Positions 8,735 through 18,825 of a stretch of 51,126 nucleotides of DNA are shown here, one piece after another (position 1 is the stretch's first letter; the number at the start of each line of letters is the position of its first letter). This DNA comes from an uncultured Rubritalea sp. (GTDB lineage: Bacteria; Verrucomicrobiota; Verrucomicrobiia; Verrucomicrobiales; Akkermansiaceae), in assembly GCA_937132085.1 (NCBI GenBank), contig CAKZNV010000222.1:1-51126 (forward strand). Direction: 5' to 3'. A program made the position numbers and the translations under genes. The notes below the pieces were generated by a model. The model was not told where the DNA came from and searched no databases. It was given only the letters and a program-made list of their open reading frames with translations.

Positions 8735-9742
8735 ATGGAATACGCATCTGAAACTGAAGTTCACAACGCCGCCAAGCACGTCCGCTCATTAAGTAATGCT
8801 CTTAACCAAGTCCTTTTTGGCCAAGAAGAACTCATCGACCTTGTCATTACAGGTCTACTAGCCAGAGGTCACATTCTATTAGAAGGTCTCCCTGGGCTCG
8901 GTAAAACGGAACTAGTCAAAGGACTCTCAAAGACTTTAGGCTTAGGAACTAAACGTATTCAGTTCACTCCAGATCTACTCCCTGGCGACATCACAGGTAA
9001 CCCAGTTCTCCAAGAGGTAGATGGTCGCCGTGAGTTTAAATTCCAGCCAGGACCTATCTTCACTAACATCATGTTAGCGGATGAGATCAACCGTGCATCA
9101 CCTAAAACTCAGTCAGCTCTACTAGAAGCGATGCAGGAACGCAGAGTCACCGTGCTCGGCACCACTCACGATCTACCTAAACCATTCTTCGTGCTCGCTA
9201 CTCAGAACCCTATTGAGCTCGAAGGCACCTACCCGCTCCCAGAAGCTCAGCTCGACCGCTTCCTGTTCAAGCTAGAAGTCATGCGTAACTCAGTAGAAAC
9301 GCTAGAAAAAATCGTCAACTCACGTGAGCTTGGCACTGAGCCATACGTCGAGTCCATCATCGATGCTGGCACTCTCGAGAACATGCTCCGCCTCGTGCGC
9401 AAGATCTTCCTCCCAGACGTAGTCGCCAACTACATTGCACGACTAGTCGATGCCACCCACCCTGGTCAGTCCGCCTCATCTAGTAGCATTAAATATGGAG
9501 CCAGCCCACGTGCTGCCCTCTCACTCGCTTCAGCTGCTAAAGCCCGTGCGCTCATCTGTGAACGCCCACATGCTTCATTCGAAGACGTTGCACACGTCGC
9601 TCCAGCCGTGCTAAGACACCGTATTTTGCTCGACTACAATGCCCGCGTAGAAGGCATCACGACCAATGACGTTATCACCAATTTGCTCAAAGAAGTCCCT
9701 GCTCAAAACAAGGCGACTCCTAAGACAATGAAGACGTCATAG
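8735..9742 (+). CDS. MoxR-family AAA+ ATPase
   Basis: This is an AAA+ chaperone-like ATPase of 335 residues. Walker A is GLPGLGKT at residues 51-58 and Walker B is NIMLADEINR with Asp116-Glu117. The ATQNPIELEGTYPLPEAQLDRFLFK block, with sensor residues, is diagnostic of MoxR. MoxR ATPases are thought to help mature or insert metal or cofactor sites and complexes, usually together with a DUF58 or VWA protein. Here it opens an operon that runs through a membrane protein, an ABC-2 ATPase and permease to a DUF58 protein at 14098, a conserved arrangement in the phylum. The ATG at 8735 has no visible Shine-Dalgarno motif. Confidence 0.95.
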   Translation: MEYASETEVHNAAKHVRSLSNALNQVLFGQEELIDLVITGLLARGHILLEGLPGLGKTELVKGLSKTLGLGTKRIQFTPDLLPGDITGNPVLQEVDGRREFKFQPGPIFTNIMLADEINRASPKTQSALLEAMQERRVTVLGTTHDLPKPFFVLATQNPIELEGTYPLPEAQLDRFLFKLEVMRNSVETLEKIVNSRELGTEPYVESIIDAGTLENMLRLVRKIFLPDVVANYIARLVDATHPGQSASSSSIKYGASPRAALSLASAAKARALICERPHASFEDVAHVAPAVLRHRILLDYNARVEGITTNDVITNLLKEVPAQNKATPKTMKTS

Positions 9743-9769
9743 TGCTAGCCTCAGCTCTTTTTTCTTATT

Positions 9770-11581
9770 ATGAAATGCCCTAAATTTAGCCTCATTGCCA
9801 CCTTCTCATTGCTGTTGGCTCTCTGTTTTCACGCTTCCGCCCAGTCACCTCTGATTCAGCGTAGCTACGATGATAAAGATAAAACAACGGCGAAACTCAC
9901 TGCTCTGTTTTCAAAAGTCCCACCTAGTGGCTATTTGGCAGTGCGTCTCGAAGTCACAAATGCGACTAAGAACCCGAAACAATGGAGCATCGAGTGCACA
10001 TCCAGCACGGTTCCTAACCATTATTATAGGGGAGATACTAATTCTGTAGTGGAGTCAGAGTTCAGTTACACCTGCCCAGCTAAATCTAAAAAGACATTTG
10101 ATTTCTACGTTCCCGTCAACACTACGATTACTAATTCGAGTTCCTATGATATTTCAAGCAATGTGAGTTTTGTAATGACTACTGCTGGCGCTAAGGACTA
10201 TGGAGATCTATCCACCGTTCAACGTCTAGACATGCATGCTGTAGGACTTAGTAACACTCTCTACACCGAGCATGCGTCTAACCTTGATTCCTTGATGACC
10301 TCGTCCTCATCAGGTTGGAGTTCACACACACCATCCTTCGCCTCCAGCTTTGACCCAGCTATGCTTCCTTCTGACTGGAAAGCCTACGTGGGTTACGACT
10401 CACTAGTTTGCACCGACAGAGAATGGCTCAGTATGAACAAAGCTGTCCAGAATGCGATCTTAGAGTGGAATCGTTTAGGAGGAAAGCTCATCATACTCCG
10501 CCTCAATGGAGCGTCTAACTTCAAGTCATTAGACATCGACAGCACAGCAACAGGCACCCTCGTTAAGCGTTCATTCGGCAGCGTCCAATTAAGAACCATT
10601 TCTACAATCAATTCCTCTAACATTCCCAACCTCATCAAGAATGCAGTCGATTTCCCATCTGCTAATAAACCTCGCACAAACTCACTACTCAATAGCTACG
10701 ACACAGGATCTTGGGATCTCATCAAAACAATGGGAATGGCATTCAATCCAATCTTCCTTATACTCATTCTGATTGTCTTCGGCATCGTTGTCGGACCAGT
10801 CAACCTCTTCTACTTCGCTAAAGCTGGGCAACGACACAGGCTTTTTATCACAACGCCTATCATCGCCATCGCAGCTAGTTTGATCTTAGTAGCTATCATC
10901 ATTATTCAAGATGGCTTCGGCGGATACGGTAGCCGCGTCCAGCTAGTAGAAGTCAGAGCTGACAATGGCGAAAACAAAGCTTACATTATGCAGGAGCAAA
11001 TCGCTAGAACTGGTATCGTGTTAGGAGATTCATTTGAAACATCTGTCCCAACCTACATCACCCCAGTCCCACTCGAAGAAAGCAGATTCAGCCGAGTCAC
11101 TAAGCGCAATGAAGGCGGCTCAGCTACCTATGTGGCAAATCATGGCGACACTGGTCTCAAAGCATCAGGTGATTGGTTCCAGTCACGTTCTCTCCACGGT
11201 CACTACCTCGAAAGTGTCATTGCCACCCGTTCTAGAATCACCCTCAAAAGCACCTCAGGGGCTCCTCAGCTCAACTCATCATTCGAATACCCAATCTCTG
11301 CGATTCTCTACAAAGACATGAGTGGCAGCTACTGGATATCTGGAACAATCAACCCAGGTGAAACCGTAACTCTCAAGCCATCCAGCCCAACTGATGCACT
11401 TCATTTCATTACTGTAGAACATAGTAGAATGGCCAGCCGCATGAAACATCAGCTTGGTCTACTCTGGCAACGTAATGGCCACTTTGTAGCCATCACACAA
11501 GAAGCCCCAGCCATCGATACTCTAGATGATATCGAATGGAATAACACCTACACAGTCATCACTGGACCAGTAGTAAAGTAA
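9770..11581 (+). CDS. Membrane-anchored exported protein of unknown function in MoxR/ABC/DUF58 operon
   Basis: I do not recognise this 603-residue protein as a named family. It has a signal peptide (about 1-25), a Ser/Thr-rich extracytoplasmic region of about 290 residues, two adjacent transmembrane segments (near 324-348 and 360-383, separated by the basic loop KAGQRHR), and a second extracytoplasmic domain to the end. The layout resembles exported subunits found between MoxR and ABC-2 permease genes. It follows MoxR by 27 bp and precedes the ABC ATPase by 25 bp, so it is likely a partner of that transporter. Role in envelope assembly is inference only. Confidence 0.75.
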   Translation: MKCPKFSLIATFSLLLALCFHASAQSPLIQRSYDDKDKTTAKLTALFSKVPPSGYLAVRLEVTNATKNPKQWSIECTSSTVPNHYYRGDTNSVVESEFSYTCPAKSKKTFDFYVPVNTTITNSSSYDISSNVSFVMTTAGAKDYGDLSTVQRLDMHAVGLSNTLYTEHASNLDSLMTSSSSGWSSHTPSFASSFDPAMLPSDWKAYVGYDSLVCTDREWLSMNKAVQNAILEWNRLGGKLIILRLNGASNFKSLDIDSTATGTLVKRSFGSVQLRTISTINSSNIPNLIKNAVDFPSANKPRTNSLLNSYDTGSWDLIKTMGMAFNPIFLILILIVFGIVVGPVNLFYFAKAGQRHRLFITTPIIAIAASLILVAIIIIQDGFGGYGSRVQLVEVRADNGENKAYIMQEQIARTGIVLGDSFETSVPTYITPVPLEESRFSRVTKRNEGGSATYVANHGDTGLKASGDWFQSRSLHGHYLESVIATRSRITLKSTSGAPQLNSSFEYPISAILYKDMSGSYWISGTINPGETVTLKPSSPTDALHFITVEHSRMASRMKHQLGLLWQRNGHFVAITQEAPAIDTLDDIEWNNTYTVITGPVVK

Positions 11582-11606
11582 CACCCCAGCTCTCAATAAT
11601 ATTTCT

Positions 11607-12545
11607 ATGTCTTCAGCAATTTCAGTAAAAAATCTCTACCGCTACTTTGGCAAGCTCAAGGCAGTGGACGGCCTCAGCTTCGAGGTCCCACACGGCTCCG
11701 TTTGCGGATTTATCGGTGCCAACGGTGCTGGTAAAACCACCACCATGCGCATGCTCGCTACTCTGGATTACCCCACTATGGGAAATATCGAGATCTGCGG
11801 AATCGATGTCGTCAACCACCCAGCTAAAGTGCGTTCACTACTAGGTTGGATGCCTGACCACTTCGGAAACTACGACCACATGACTGTGCTAGAGTATCTA
11901 GACTTCTACGCACGAGCTCTCGGCTACCGTGGCAAGGAAAGACAGATGCGTATCCAAGAAGTTATGGAATTCGCTGACCTCATCCCACTAGCAGACAGAC
12001 TCTCTAACAAGCTCTCAAAAGGAATGACCCAGCGTCTCTGCCTTGGCCGATCCCTGCTCCACGACCCACAGGTGCTCATCCTCGATGAGCCAGCCGCTGG
12101 ACTCGACCCTAAAGCCCGAGTCGAGCTCAAGCAGCTGATCAGAATTCTCGCTGAAGAAGGAAAAACCATCTTCATCTCCTCCCACATCCTCTCCGAGCTA
12201 GGAGAAATGTGCGATTCACTACTCTTCATCAACGACGGACGCATCGTCCACCACGGTGATGCTGAGTCACTGATGAGCGGATCAGACGCTACTGGCGGAG
12301 TCTTCTACGATGTCCAGATCCTAGGTGAAGCCTCTAAAGTCTCTGACTGGTCTGTGACTAATCCTTATGTGGAATTCATCGCAGACAGAAAACGTGGCGG
12401 CAAAATCAGGATCGACTCTGATGATCCAGCTAAAGCAGCCGAGGTCCTCAGTCGCATGCTCAAAGACGGCCTTGCTGTCACAGAGTTCCACCGTGAGAAG
12501 CGAAACCTCGAAGATGCCTTCATCGACATCCTCGACCAACAATAA
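11607..12545 (+). CDS. ABC-2 type transporter ATP-binding protein
   Basis: This is the ATPase of an ABC exporter, 312 residues. Walker A is GANGAGKTT (37-45), the signature is LSKGM (136-140, a variant of LSGGQ) and Walker B is LILDE (157-161) followed by PAAGLDP. A C-terminal extension of about 90 residues is typical of the DrrA/CcmA-like group. Substrate is unknown; in MoxR/DUF58 operons such transporters are thought to act on envelope components, but no cargo is visible here. It lies 18 bp ahead of its permease, which confirms pairing. Confidence 0.93.
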   Translation: MSSAISVKNLYRYFGKLKAVDGLSFEVPHGSVCGFIGANGAGKTTTMRMLATLDYPTMGNIEICGIDVVNHPAKVRSLLGWMPDHFGNYDHMTVLEYLDFYARALGYRGKERQMRIQEVMEFADLIPLADRLSNKLSKGMTQRLCLGRSLLHDPQVLILDEPAAGLDPKARVELKQLIRILAEEGKTIFISSHILSELGEMCDSLLFINDGRIVHHGDAESLMSGSDATGGVFYDVQILGEASKVSDWSVTNPYVEFIADRKRGGKIRIDSDDPAKAAEVLSRMLKDGLAVTEFHREKRNLEDAFIDILDQQ

Positions 12546-12563
12546 TTTCTAACAGCACTCAGA

Positions 12564-14090
12564 ATGTCTCAAACATCCACTACCACAGAACCAGACATCG
12601 ATATTCACCCAGTTGTGAAGACCACTTCTGCGTTCTCGGACCGCCTCTCACCGATGCTAGTAAAGGAGCTACGCCAAGGCCTCAAAGGCATGAGCTTTTT
12701 GATCCTCTTCATCGCTATTCAGGCGATCCTCGGTGTTTTCATCTTCGGCTCTGCCTTTTCAGATAGCTACGACAACACGGGTGGCAGCATCTCAAGAACA
12801 GTCTTCTTTTGCCTGTCTATGGCTACTCTCATTGTGCAGCCTCTCAGAGGGGTTTCTTCAGTAGCTACTGAGATCAAGGATGACACCATTGATCTCATGG
12901 TGCTGACCAAGCTATCAGCCTGGCGCATCGTATTCGGCAAATGGATCTCCCTCGTCAGCCAATCTGCACTCATCATAGCAGCAGTCAGCCCCTACCTTAT
13001 TTTACGCTACTTCTTCGGTGGAATGCAGCTGTTCCCAGAGATCATGGTGCTCGTCACGATCTTTCTACTTTCAGCTTCTCTTACTGCTATCACAGTAGGT
13101 CTTTCGGCTATTCCGTCCTTCATTGTTAGAGGGATTATCGGACTTGGTATTGCTAGTGCAGCATTTAGTATCTCCATGGCCATCGTTGATCGTCGCTCTA
13201 ACTTTCGAGACCTTCTAGAGTTCTGTGGGTTTGCTAACAATGAGCTTACAGCTGCTTATTTCAGCACCATTGCTTCGGCCATCTACCTAGCTTGGCTAGC
13301 ACTAGACTTCGGAGCCACCTACATCGCCCCAGCAGCAGAAAACCGCAGCACACCTAGACGCTTCATCTGCCTAGGAGTCCTAGCTATCATCTCCATCGTC
13401 TTCATTTTCCTACCGACAAATGTCATATTCACCCTCCCGATCGTCATGATGTGTGTAGCTGCACCAGTCATCATTATTTCCATCACAGAGTCCATCTACC
13501 TAGTCCCTACTATCAGCAAGCCATTCGTCAGAAAAGGTCTGTTAGGCAGAGCCGCTAGTTACTTCTTCTGCCCAGGCTGGCAGAGTGGATTAAATTTTTG
13601 CATGCTGATTTTCGCCCTCACTATGATCGTGAACCTCATGACCCCAGAGCCTCGATACTTTGGTTCTACCACTCCTACTAGCTTATTCCTCACCATGATA
13701 CCGATCTGCTTTTCGAGCGTATTATTCCCGCTAGCTCTCGTCAGATTATTTTTCAGAAAAACTCATCAACATTTCATCTACTATATCGGAGCTTGCATAG
13801 TCACCTTCGTTCTCTTCCTTCTTACTATTTTTATAATGGAGAACTCACGTTCCTATGATTTAGCCATCATCTTCTCATGGATACCCCCAGTTCAGGGCAT
13901 CATGTATGTCTACGCGGAGAACTCATGGAGAACTGTCGCCTACACCACAGAAGTAGTCACAGTCATCGCCTACCTTTCTCTATTCATTAATTGGCTCATC
14001 TGCTTCATGAGCACTCGCTCATCATGGAAATACCTCAGAGAGAACGAAGCTGTAGCAAAAGCATCTCTTGCACCGGTAGAATCTAACTAA
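12564..14090 (+). CDS. ABC-2 type transporter permease
   Basis: This is the membrane partner of the preceding ATPase. Its 508 residues contain about twelve hydrophobic segments. The N-terminal cytoplasmic stretch SDRLSPMLVKELRQGLKGMSFLILFI is the usual opening of ABC-2 permeases, including the Lys-Glu-Leu-Arg before the first membrane helix, and the block TEIKDDTIDLMVLTKLSAWRIVFGKW matches the coupling helix region of the family. It is about twice the length of a minimal ABC-2 permease, so it may supply the whole membrane domain or work as a homodimer. It ends 7 bp before the DUF58 gene. Confidence 0.9.
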   Translation: MSQTSTTTEPDIDIHPVVKTTSAFSDRLSPMLVKELRQGLKGMSFLILFIAIQAILGVFIFGSAFSDSYDNTGGSISRTVFFCLSMATLIVQPLRGVSSVATEIKDDTIDLMVLTKLSAWRIVFGKWISLVSQSALIIAAVSPYLILRYFFGGMQLFPEIMVLVTIFLLSASLTAITVGLSAIPSFIVRGIIGLGIASAAFSISMAIVDRRSNFRDLLEFCGFANNELTAAYFSTIASAIYLAWLALDFGATYIAPAAENRSTPRRFICLGVLAIISIVFIFLPTNVIFTLPIVMMCVAAPVIIISITESIYLVPTISKPFVRKGLLGRAASYFFCPGWQSGLNFCMLIFALTMIVNLMTPEPRYFGSTTPTSLFLTMIPICFSSVLFPLALVRLFFRKTHQHFIYYIGACIVTFVLFLLTIFIMENSRSYDLAIIFSWIPPVQGIMYVYAENSWRTVAYTTEVVTVIAYLSLFINWLICFMSTRSSWKYLRENEAVAKASLAPVESN

Positions 14091-14097
14091 CTAACTC

Positions 14098-14979
14098 ATG
14101 TCGCCAGAAATCCTTAAAACAGCCAGAGCCAAAGCATCAGCCTGTGCTGAAACTATCTCTCTGCCACTCAGATCCAGAGTCTGGAGAGGTATGGCTGGAG
14201 ATTTCTCAGGCGCTGGAACTGGCTCATCGTTAGATTTCCAAGACCACCGAAACTACGCCCCCGGCGATGACCCCAGACATATCAACTGGCAAGCCTACGC
14301 TCGCACCGGCGACTACACTATGAAGCTCTTCCGTGAGGAAGTCCGCCCCGTTGTTGACATCGTTCTAGATGTCTCAGACTCCATGTTTTTCTCAGAAACT
14401 AAATCCCTACGAGTAGCTGAGATCTTCTACACCATCGTCATCTCAGCGCACAAGGCAGGAGCAGCTATCCGCATTCATTTACTCAAAGGCAGCACCCACC
14501 GCCAGATACCTGTCGAAGCTGTTCTATCAGACCAATGGTTCTCCATTTCTAAAGCTCTCAAAGACGAAACTCCGAATCAAACACCAAACTTGGAAAACAT
14601 CCCCTTCAGAGCCAACACCATCCGAGTCCTCATCAGTGACCTACTTTTCCCTGGAGATCCGTCTCCACTGCTACGTCACTGCACTCACCGCCAAGGCTCA
14701 CTCATCATCCTCGCTCCATTCACTAAAGAAGAAGCCAATCCTGACTGGCAGGGCAACTACGAATTCGTAGACTCAGAATCTGGCAACAGCTCTCCACACC
14801 GCATCGAGCCTAGCGTCCTACGTAGCTATTTAGAAACCTATAAAAAGCACTTTTCTCTATGGCACAATGCCGCCATCCGTCACCAATCTCCCCTAGCTAG
14901 AATCCCCTCAGACACAGACCTCCTAGAGGCACTCCAACTCGACGCAATAAAATCAGGAGCCCTAGAGATCTCTAATTAA
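14098..14979 (+). CDS. DUF58 domain protein
   Basis: This 293-residue cytoplasmic protein carries the DUF58 signature: GAGTGSSLDFQDHRNYAPGDDPRHINW at about 38-64, followed by ARTGDYTMKLFREE. A von Willebrand A-like fold follows, with a MIDAS-like DVSDS at 91-95. DUF58 proteins are standard partners of MoxR ATPases. It is the last gene of the operon that begins at 8735, with a 7-bp gap from the permease. A 6-bp inverted repeat (ATACCA/TGGTAT at 14987-15014) just beyond the stop might be a weak end of transcription. Confidence 0.93.
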   Translation: MSPEILKTARAKASACAETISLPLRSRVWRGMAGDFSGAGTGSSLDFQDHRNYAPGDDPRHINWQAYARTGDYTMKLFREEVRPVVDIVLDVSDSMFFSETKSLRVAEIFYTIVISAHKAGAAIRIHLLKGSTHRQIPVEAVLSDQWFSISKALKDETPNQTPNLENIPFRANTIRVLISDLLFPGDPSPLLRHCTHRQGSLIILAPFTKEEANPDWQGNYEFVDSESGNSSPHRIEPSVLRSYLETYKKHFSLWHNAAIRHQSPLARIPSDTDLLEALQLDAIKSGALEISN

Positions 14980-15047
14980 GGAAATCATACCAGCTGAATT
15001 ATCCAGAATGGTATAAGCCATTTTAATTTGCCATCTCCAAAAGCAAT

Positions 15048-15092
15048 TTTTGTCCATTCTGAAAAATTCTGTTCATTCAGTATAAAAAAATC
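15048..15092. repeat. Intergenic 'ATTCTG' repeat copy A
   Basis: The spacer between the DUF58 and ThrE genes holds spaced ATTCTG/ATTCAG units (TCCATTCTG, AAATTCTGTTCATTCAG) followed by an A-run. Similar units occur at 25643-25676 and 27868-27915. No gene is visible in this spacer. Confidence 0.4.
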
Positions 15093-15163
15093 ATATCGTT
15101 AATCGCTAAAATTTCTTAAAGATTAGTATTTACCTTATCTATTAACACAGTCATATAACAGCT

Positions 15164-16396
15164 GTGAGCCAAGACGAATACATCGCTAAAACAAAGTTTG
15201 TTACCAAACTAGGACTATCCCTCCATTCCTGTGGAGCGACTAGTCATCGGATCGAGCGACATCTCTCTGGAGTCAGCCAGATGCTTGGTATTAATGGCGA
15301 ATTTCTCACTTCACCGACTAGCTTCACCTTCGTCTTCTGGAATGAAGATCCAGACAAGCAACTCATCCGCACCAAGCGAGTCCAGCCAGGCGGTGGAGAC
15401 CTAGGCCTTCTCGTCAATCTAGACACACTCATCCAGGAATTTAGTGATCAGAAACTCAGCTTCTATGAGATGGATCAACAGCTCAATGAGACACTAAAAA
15501 TACCACCGTATTACAACAAAACGATTCAGAGTCTGGCTTGGGGTGTCGGTAGTTTTTTCTTTTCCACTCTTCTTTCTAAAAGCAGCTACGACGCCATCGT
15601 ATCAGGCGTCATCAGCTTCTTTCTATTCTATCTGTTAGACCTCTGCGCTAGACGAGAACGTTTTGACAACCTCATAGAAATCACCGCAGCGGGAAGCGCA
15701 GGAATCATCGTATCACTTATAGCGGCTCTTGGAGCGCCGATAAATGTCCCCTTCTGCATCCTCTCCTCAATCATTATTCTCGTGCCTGGCCTAGCCATCA
15801 CAGTCGCTCTATCAGAAATGGCTCAGCGAGATCTCATCTCAGGCACGGCCAAATTTGTCGATGCAGTCATGTCCCTCATAAAGCTCTATCTAGGGGCGAT
15901 CATAGGCATAGGAATCGGTGCATTTATCCTCGATGATGTAGATGCAAACACCCTCCACGGCATAAGAGATCTACCACAATGGATCACTTGGCCTGCCCTC
16001 ATAATGCTGACTGGAGCGGTCACTATTGCGTTTAACATCCACCCAAAATTTATCGGTTGGTGTCTAGTCTCAGCGCTTGTTGCCTATACGATATCAGACT
16101 TAGCCACTAAACAGTTCAACTACACCACGGGTGTATTACTAGGCTCATTAGCTGTCGGAGTATATTCAAACCTCTACGCGAACATTACCAATCACCCAGC
16201 ATCACTCGTCCTCTCAGTTGGTCTCATTCTCCTCGTCCCTGGTAGTAAAACCTACATTATCCTTAACTCATGGATCACAGGTAAACAGATGATCGAGGAC
16301 ACTCCGAACCCTACCCAAGCATTCCTCATCTTCATAGCCCTCGTTGGTGGACTATTGTTATCTAACGCACTTGTCCCCACGAAGAAAAGCCTCTAA
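15164..16396 (+). CDS. Threonine/serine exporter (ThrE-family) membrane protein
   Basis: This protein of 410 residues has an N-terminal cytoplasmic ThrE-type domain (LGLSLHSCGATSHRIERHLSGVSQMLGI, then FVFW and RVQPGGGDLGLLVNLD) followed by about ten transmembrane helices in two bundles. Fusion of the ThrE (DUF1212) and ThrE_2 parts in a single chain is like Corynebacterium ThrE. The expected role is export of threonine and serine across the inner membrane. The start is a GTG; no in-frame ATG is nearby and the aligned N-terminus begins close to this point. It follows a 184-bp spacer, so it probably has its own promoter. Confidence 0.9.
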   Translation: MSQDEYIAKTKFVTKLGLSLHSCGATSHRIERHLSGVSQMLGINGEFLTSPTSFTFVFWNEDPDKQLIRTKRVQPGGGDLGLLVNLDTLIQEFSDQKLSFYEMDQQLNETLKIPPYYNKTIQSLAWGVGSFFFSTLLSKSSYDAIVSGVISFFLFYLLDLCARRERFDNLIEITAAGSAGIIVSLIAALGAPINVPFCILSSIIILVPGLAITVALSEMAQRDLISGTAKFVDAVMSLIKLYLGAIIGIGIGAFILDDVDANTLHGIRDLPQWITWPALIMLTGAVTIAFNIHPKFIGWCLVSALVAYTISDLATKQFNYTTGVLLGSLAVGVYSNLYANITNHPASLVLSVGLILLVPGSKTYIILNSWITGKQMIEDTPNPTQAFLIFIALVGGLLLSNALVPTKKSL

Positions 16397-16405
16397 CATC
16401 TTCCC

Positions 16406-16996
16406 ATGAACTACCTCGCTCACCTAGCACTCTCTCCAGATCATGAGGCTACCCGAGTGGGAAATTTACTAGGCGACTTCGTAAAAGGAACTGAAGAAAA
16501 CCTCAGACTTCAGGCACCTGCCGACCTAGTAGACGGCATTCTGCTACACCGAGCGATCGATAAGTTCACCGACCAACACCCAGCCTTCCTAGCTAGCAAA
16601 AAACTACTAGCCCCCGAACGTAAACGCTACGCAGGCGTAGTCATAGACCTCATCTACGACCACTTCCTCAGCATCCACTGGGACAGCTACTACGATCAGC
16701 CACTCGATGACTTCATCCAGCAAATGTATCACATCATCGACACCAACAAGGACTGGCAACTCGGCACCCTAGACCAAGCCTTCCCCTACATGAAATCCCA
16801 AAACTGGCTAGGTTGCTACGGAACTATAGAAGGCATCCACCTCACATTCAACCGAGTCTCCCAACGCAGCCGCTTCACCAAACCCATCGCCGACACCCAC
16901 CTAGACTTGTCTAAACATTACAAGCAGTTTGAAACTCACTTCCACCAGATCTACCGTGATCTAATGCAGTTTGTTGATAATTATCTAAAAAGATAA
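16406..16996 (+). CDS. AcpH-like acyl-carrier-protein phosphodiesterase (DUF479)
   Basis: This 196-residue protein begins MNYLAHLALSPDHEATRVGNLLGDFVKG, the hallmark of the AcpH/DUF479 family, with LHRAIDKFTDQHP and DLIYDHFLSIHW further on. The Asp and His residues in these blocks form the HD-like metal site. E. coli AcpH removes the 4'-phosphopantetheine arm from holo-ACP. It lies 9 bp after the ThrE gene and 8 bp before a small membrane protein, so the three are probably one transcript. Enzyme activity on ACP in this organism is inferred from the family. Confidence 0.9.
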   Translation: MNYLAHLALSPDHEATRVGNLLGDFVKGTEENLRLQAPADLVDGILLHRAIDKFTDQHPAFLASKKLLAPERKRYAGVVIDLIYDHFLSIHWDSYYDQPLDDFIQQMYHIIDTNKDWQLGTLDQAFPYMKSQNWLGCYGTIEGIHLTFNRVSQRSRFTKPIADTHLDLSKHYKQFETHFHQIYRDLMQFVDNYLKR

Positions 16997-17004
16997 AATC
17001 CATC

Positions 17005-17586
17005 ATGATAAAAAAATACAACGGATCACAAACGATCAAAGCAATCCTCTATACTCTGGGAGGAGTCATCTGCTGTTTTTTAGCCTATCTATTCTTTGCT
17101 TACATCGCTCGAATACTTCTTTATCTTTTACACCTTACACCACCTTCTTACATACCTATCATAGCTGGATTGACTGGGGTAGCCGCTACCTGCTTTTCAG
17201 GATATCGTATCTGGAAAAGAAAAGGTGGACTTTACAGCTACCATGAATCTGGACTCTATCTCAATCTAAACCACGACACTGGTGGAGCTGTTGTGGTAAG
17301 TCATTATGCCAATAGAGTGACTGGTCCAGCCTATTTGCTAGGACAAATCTTCCTAGCTGGACCACTATGGCTGCTTCAAGCGCTGACACTCATCAACAGC
17401 AGAATCCCCTATTCTAATGAACGGGAGACTAGACTTGTTGGCATTTTATCAGATATGAAACATCTTAATAAATGGCAAAGCCTTTACGAGCATCCTCATG
17501 CTCAACAAGAAATTCTCAATTTAGCTCAAATGGAGTTAATTGATTTTAGTGAAAACAATGGAGCGCCTCGCTTCAAAGCACGGTAA
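17005..17586 (+). CDS. Small membrane protein of unknown function
   Basis: I do not recognise this protein of 193 residues. It has two N-terminal membrane segments (about 12-38 and 48-66), a basic loop (RIWKRKGG), and a soluble part with a third weakly hydrophobic stretch (LLGQIFLAGPLWLLQALTLI). The last 60 residues are polar and look helical. It follows the AcpH-like gene by 8 bp and is probably co-transcribed with it. Confidence 0.7.
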   Translation: MIKKYNGSQTIKAILYTLGGVICCFLAYLFFAYIARILLYLLHLTPPSYIPIIAGLTGVAATCFSGYRIWKRKGGLYSYHESGLYLNLNHDTGGAVVVSHYANRVTGPAYLLGQIFLAGPLWLLQALTLINSRIPYSNERETRLVGILSDMKHLNKWQSLYEHPHAQQEILNLAQMELIDFSENNGAPRFKAR

Positions 17587-17637
17587 GCAACAACGGCTAC
17601 ATCGCCTATCGATGCCAGAATAAATAGAAACAACCTA

Positions 17638-18716
<1,079 letters not shown>

Positions 18717-18756
18717 TTGAGTGACATCGGCAATTAGCTGATAAACCAAATTTTCC

Positions 18757-18786
18757 ACAGGGGAGGCTTTCACGAGTCTCCCCTGT
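18757..18786 (+). terminator. Hairpin after gap, possible attenuating terminator
   Basis: ACAGGGGAG (18757-18765) pairs with CTCCCCTGT (18778-18786) across a 12-nt loop. Only TTTACTTT follows, so termination may be partial and let some transcription reach pgk. Confidence 0.65.
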
Positions 18787-18825
18787 TTACTTTAACCTTT
18801 TATCTTTAACCTTTATCCTCAAACA

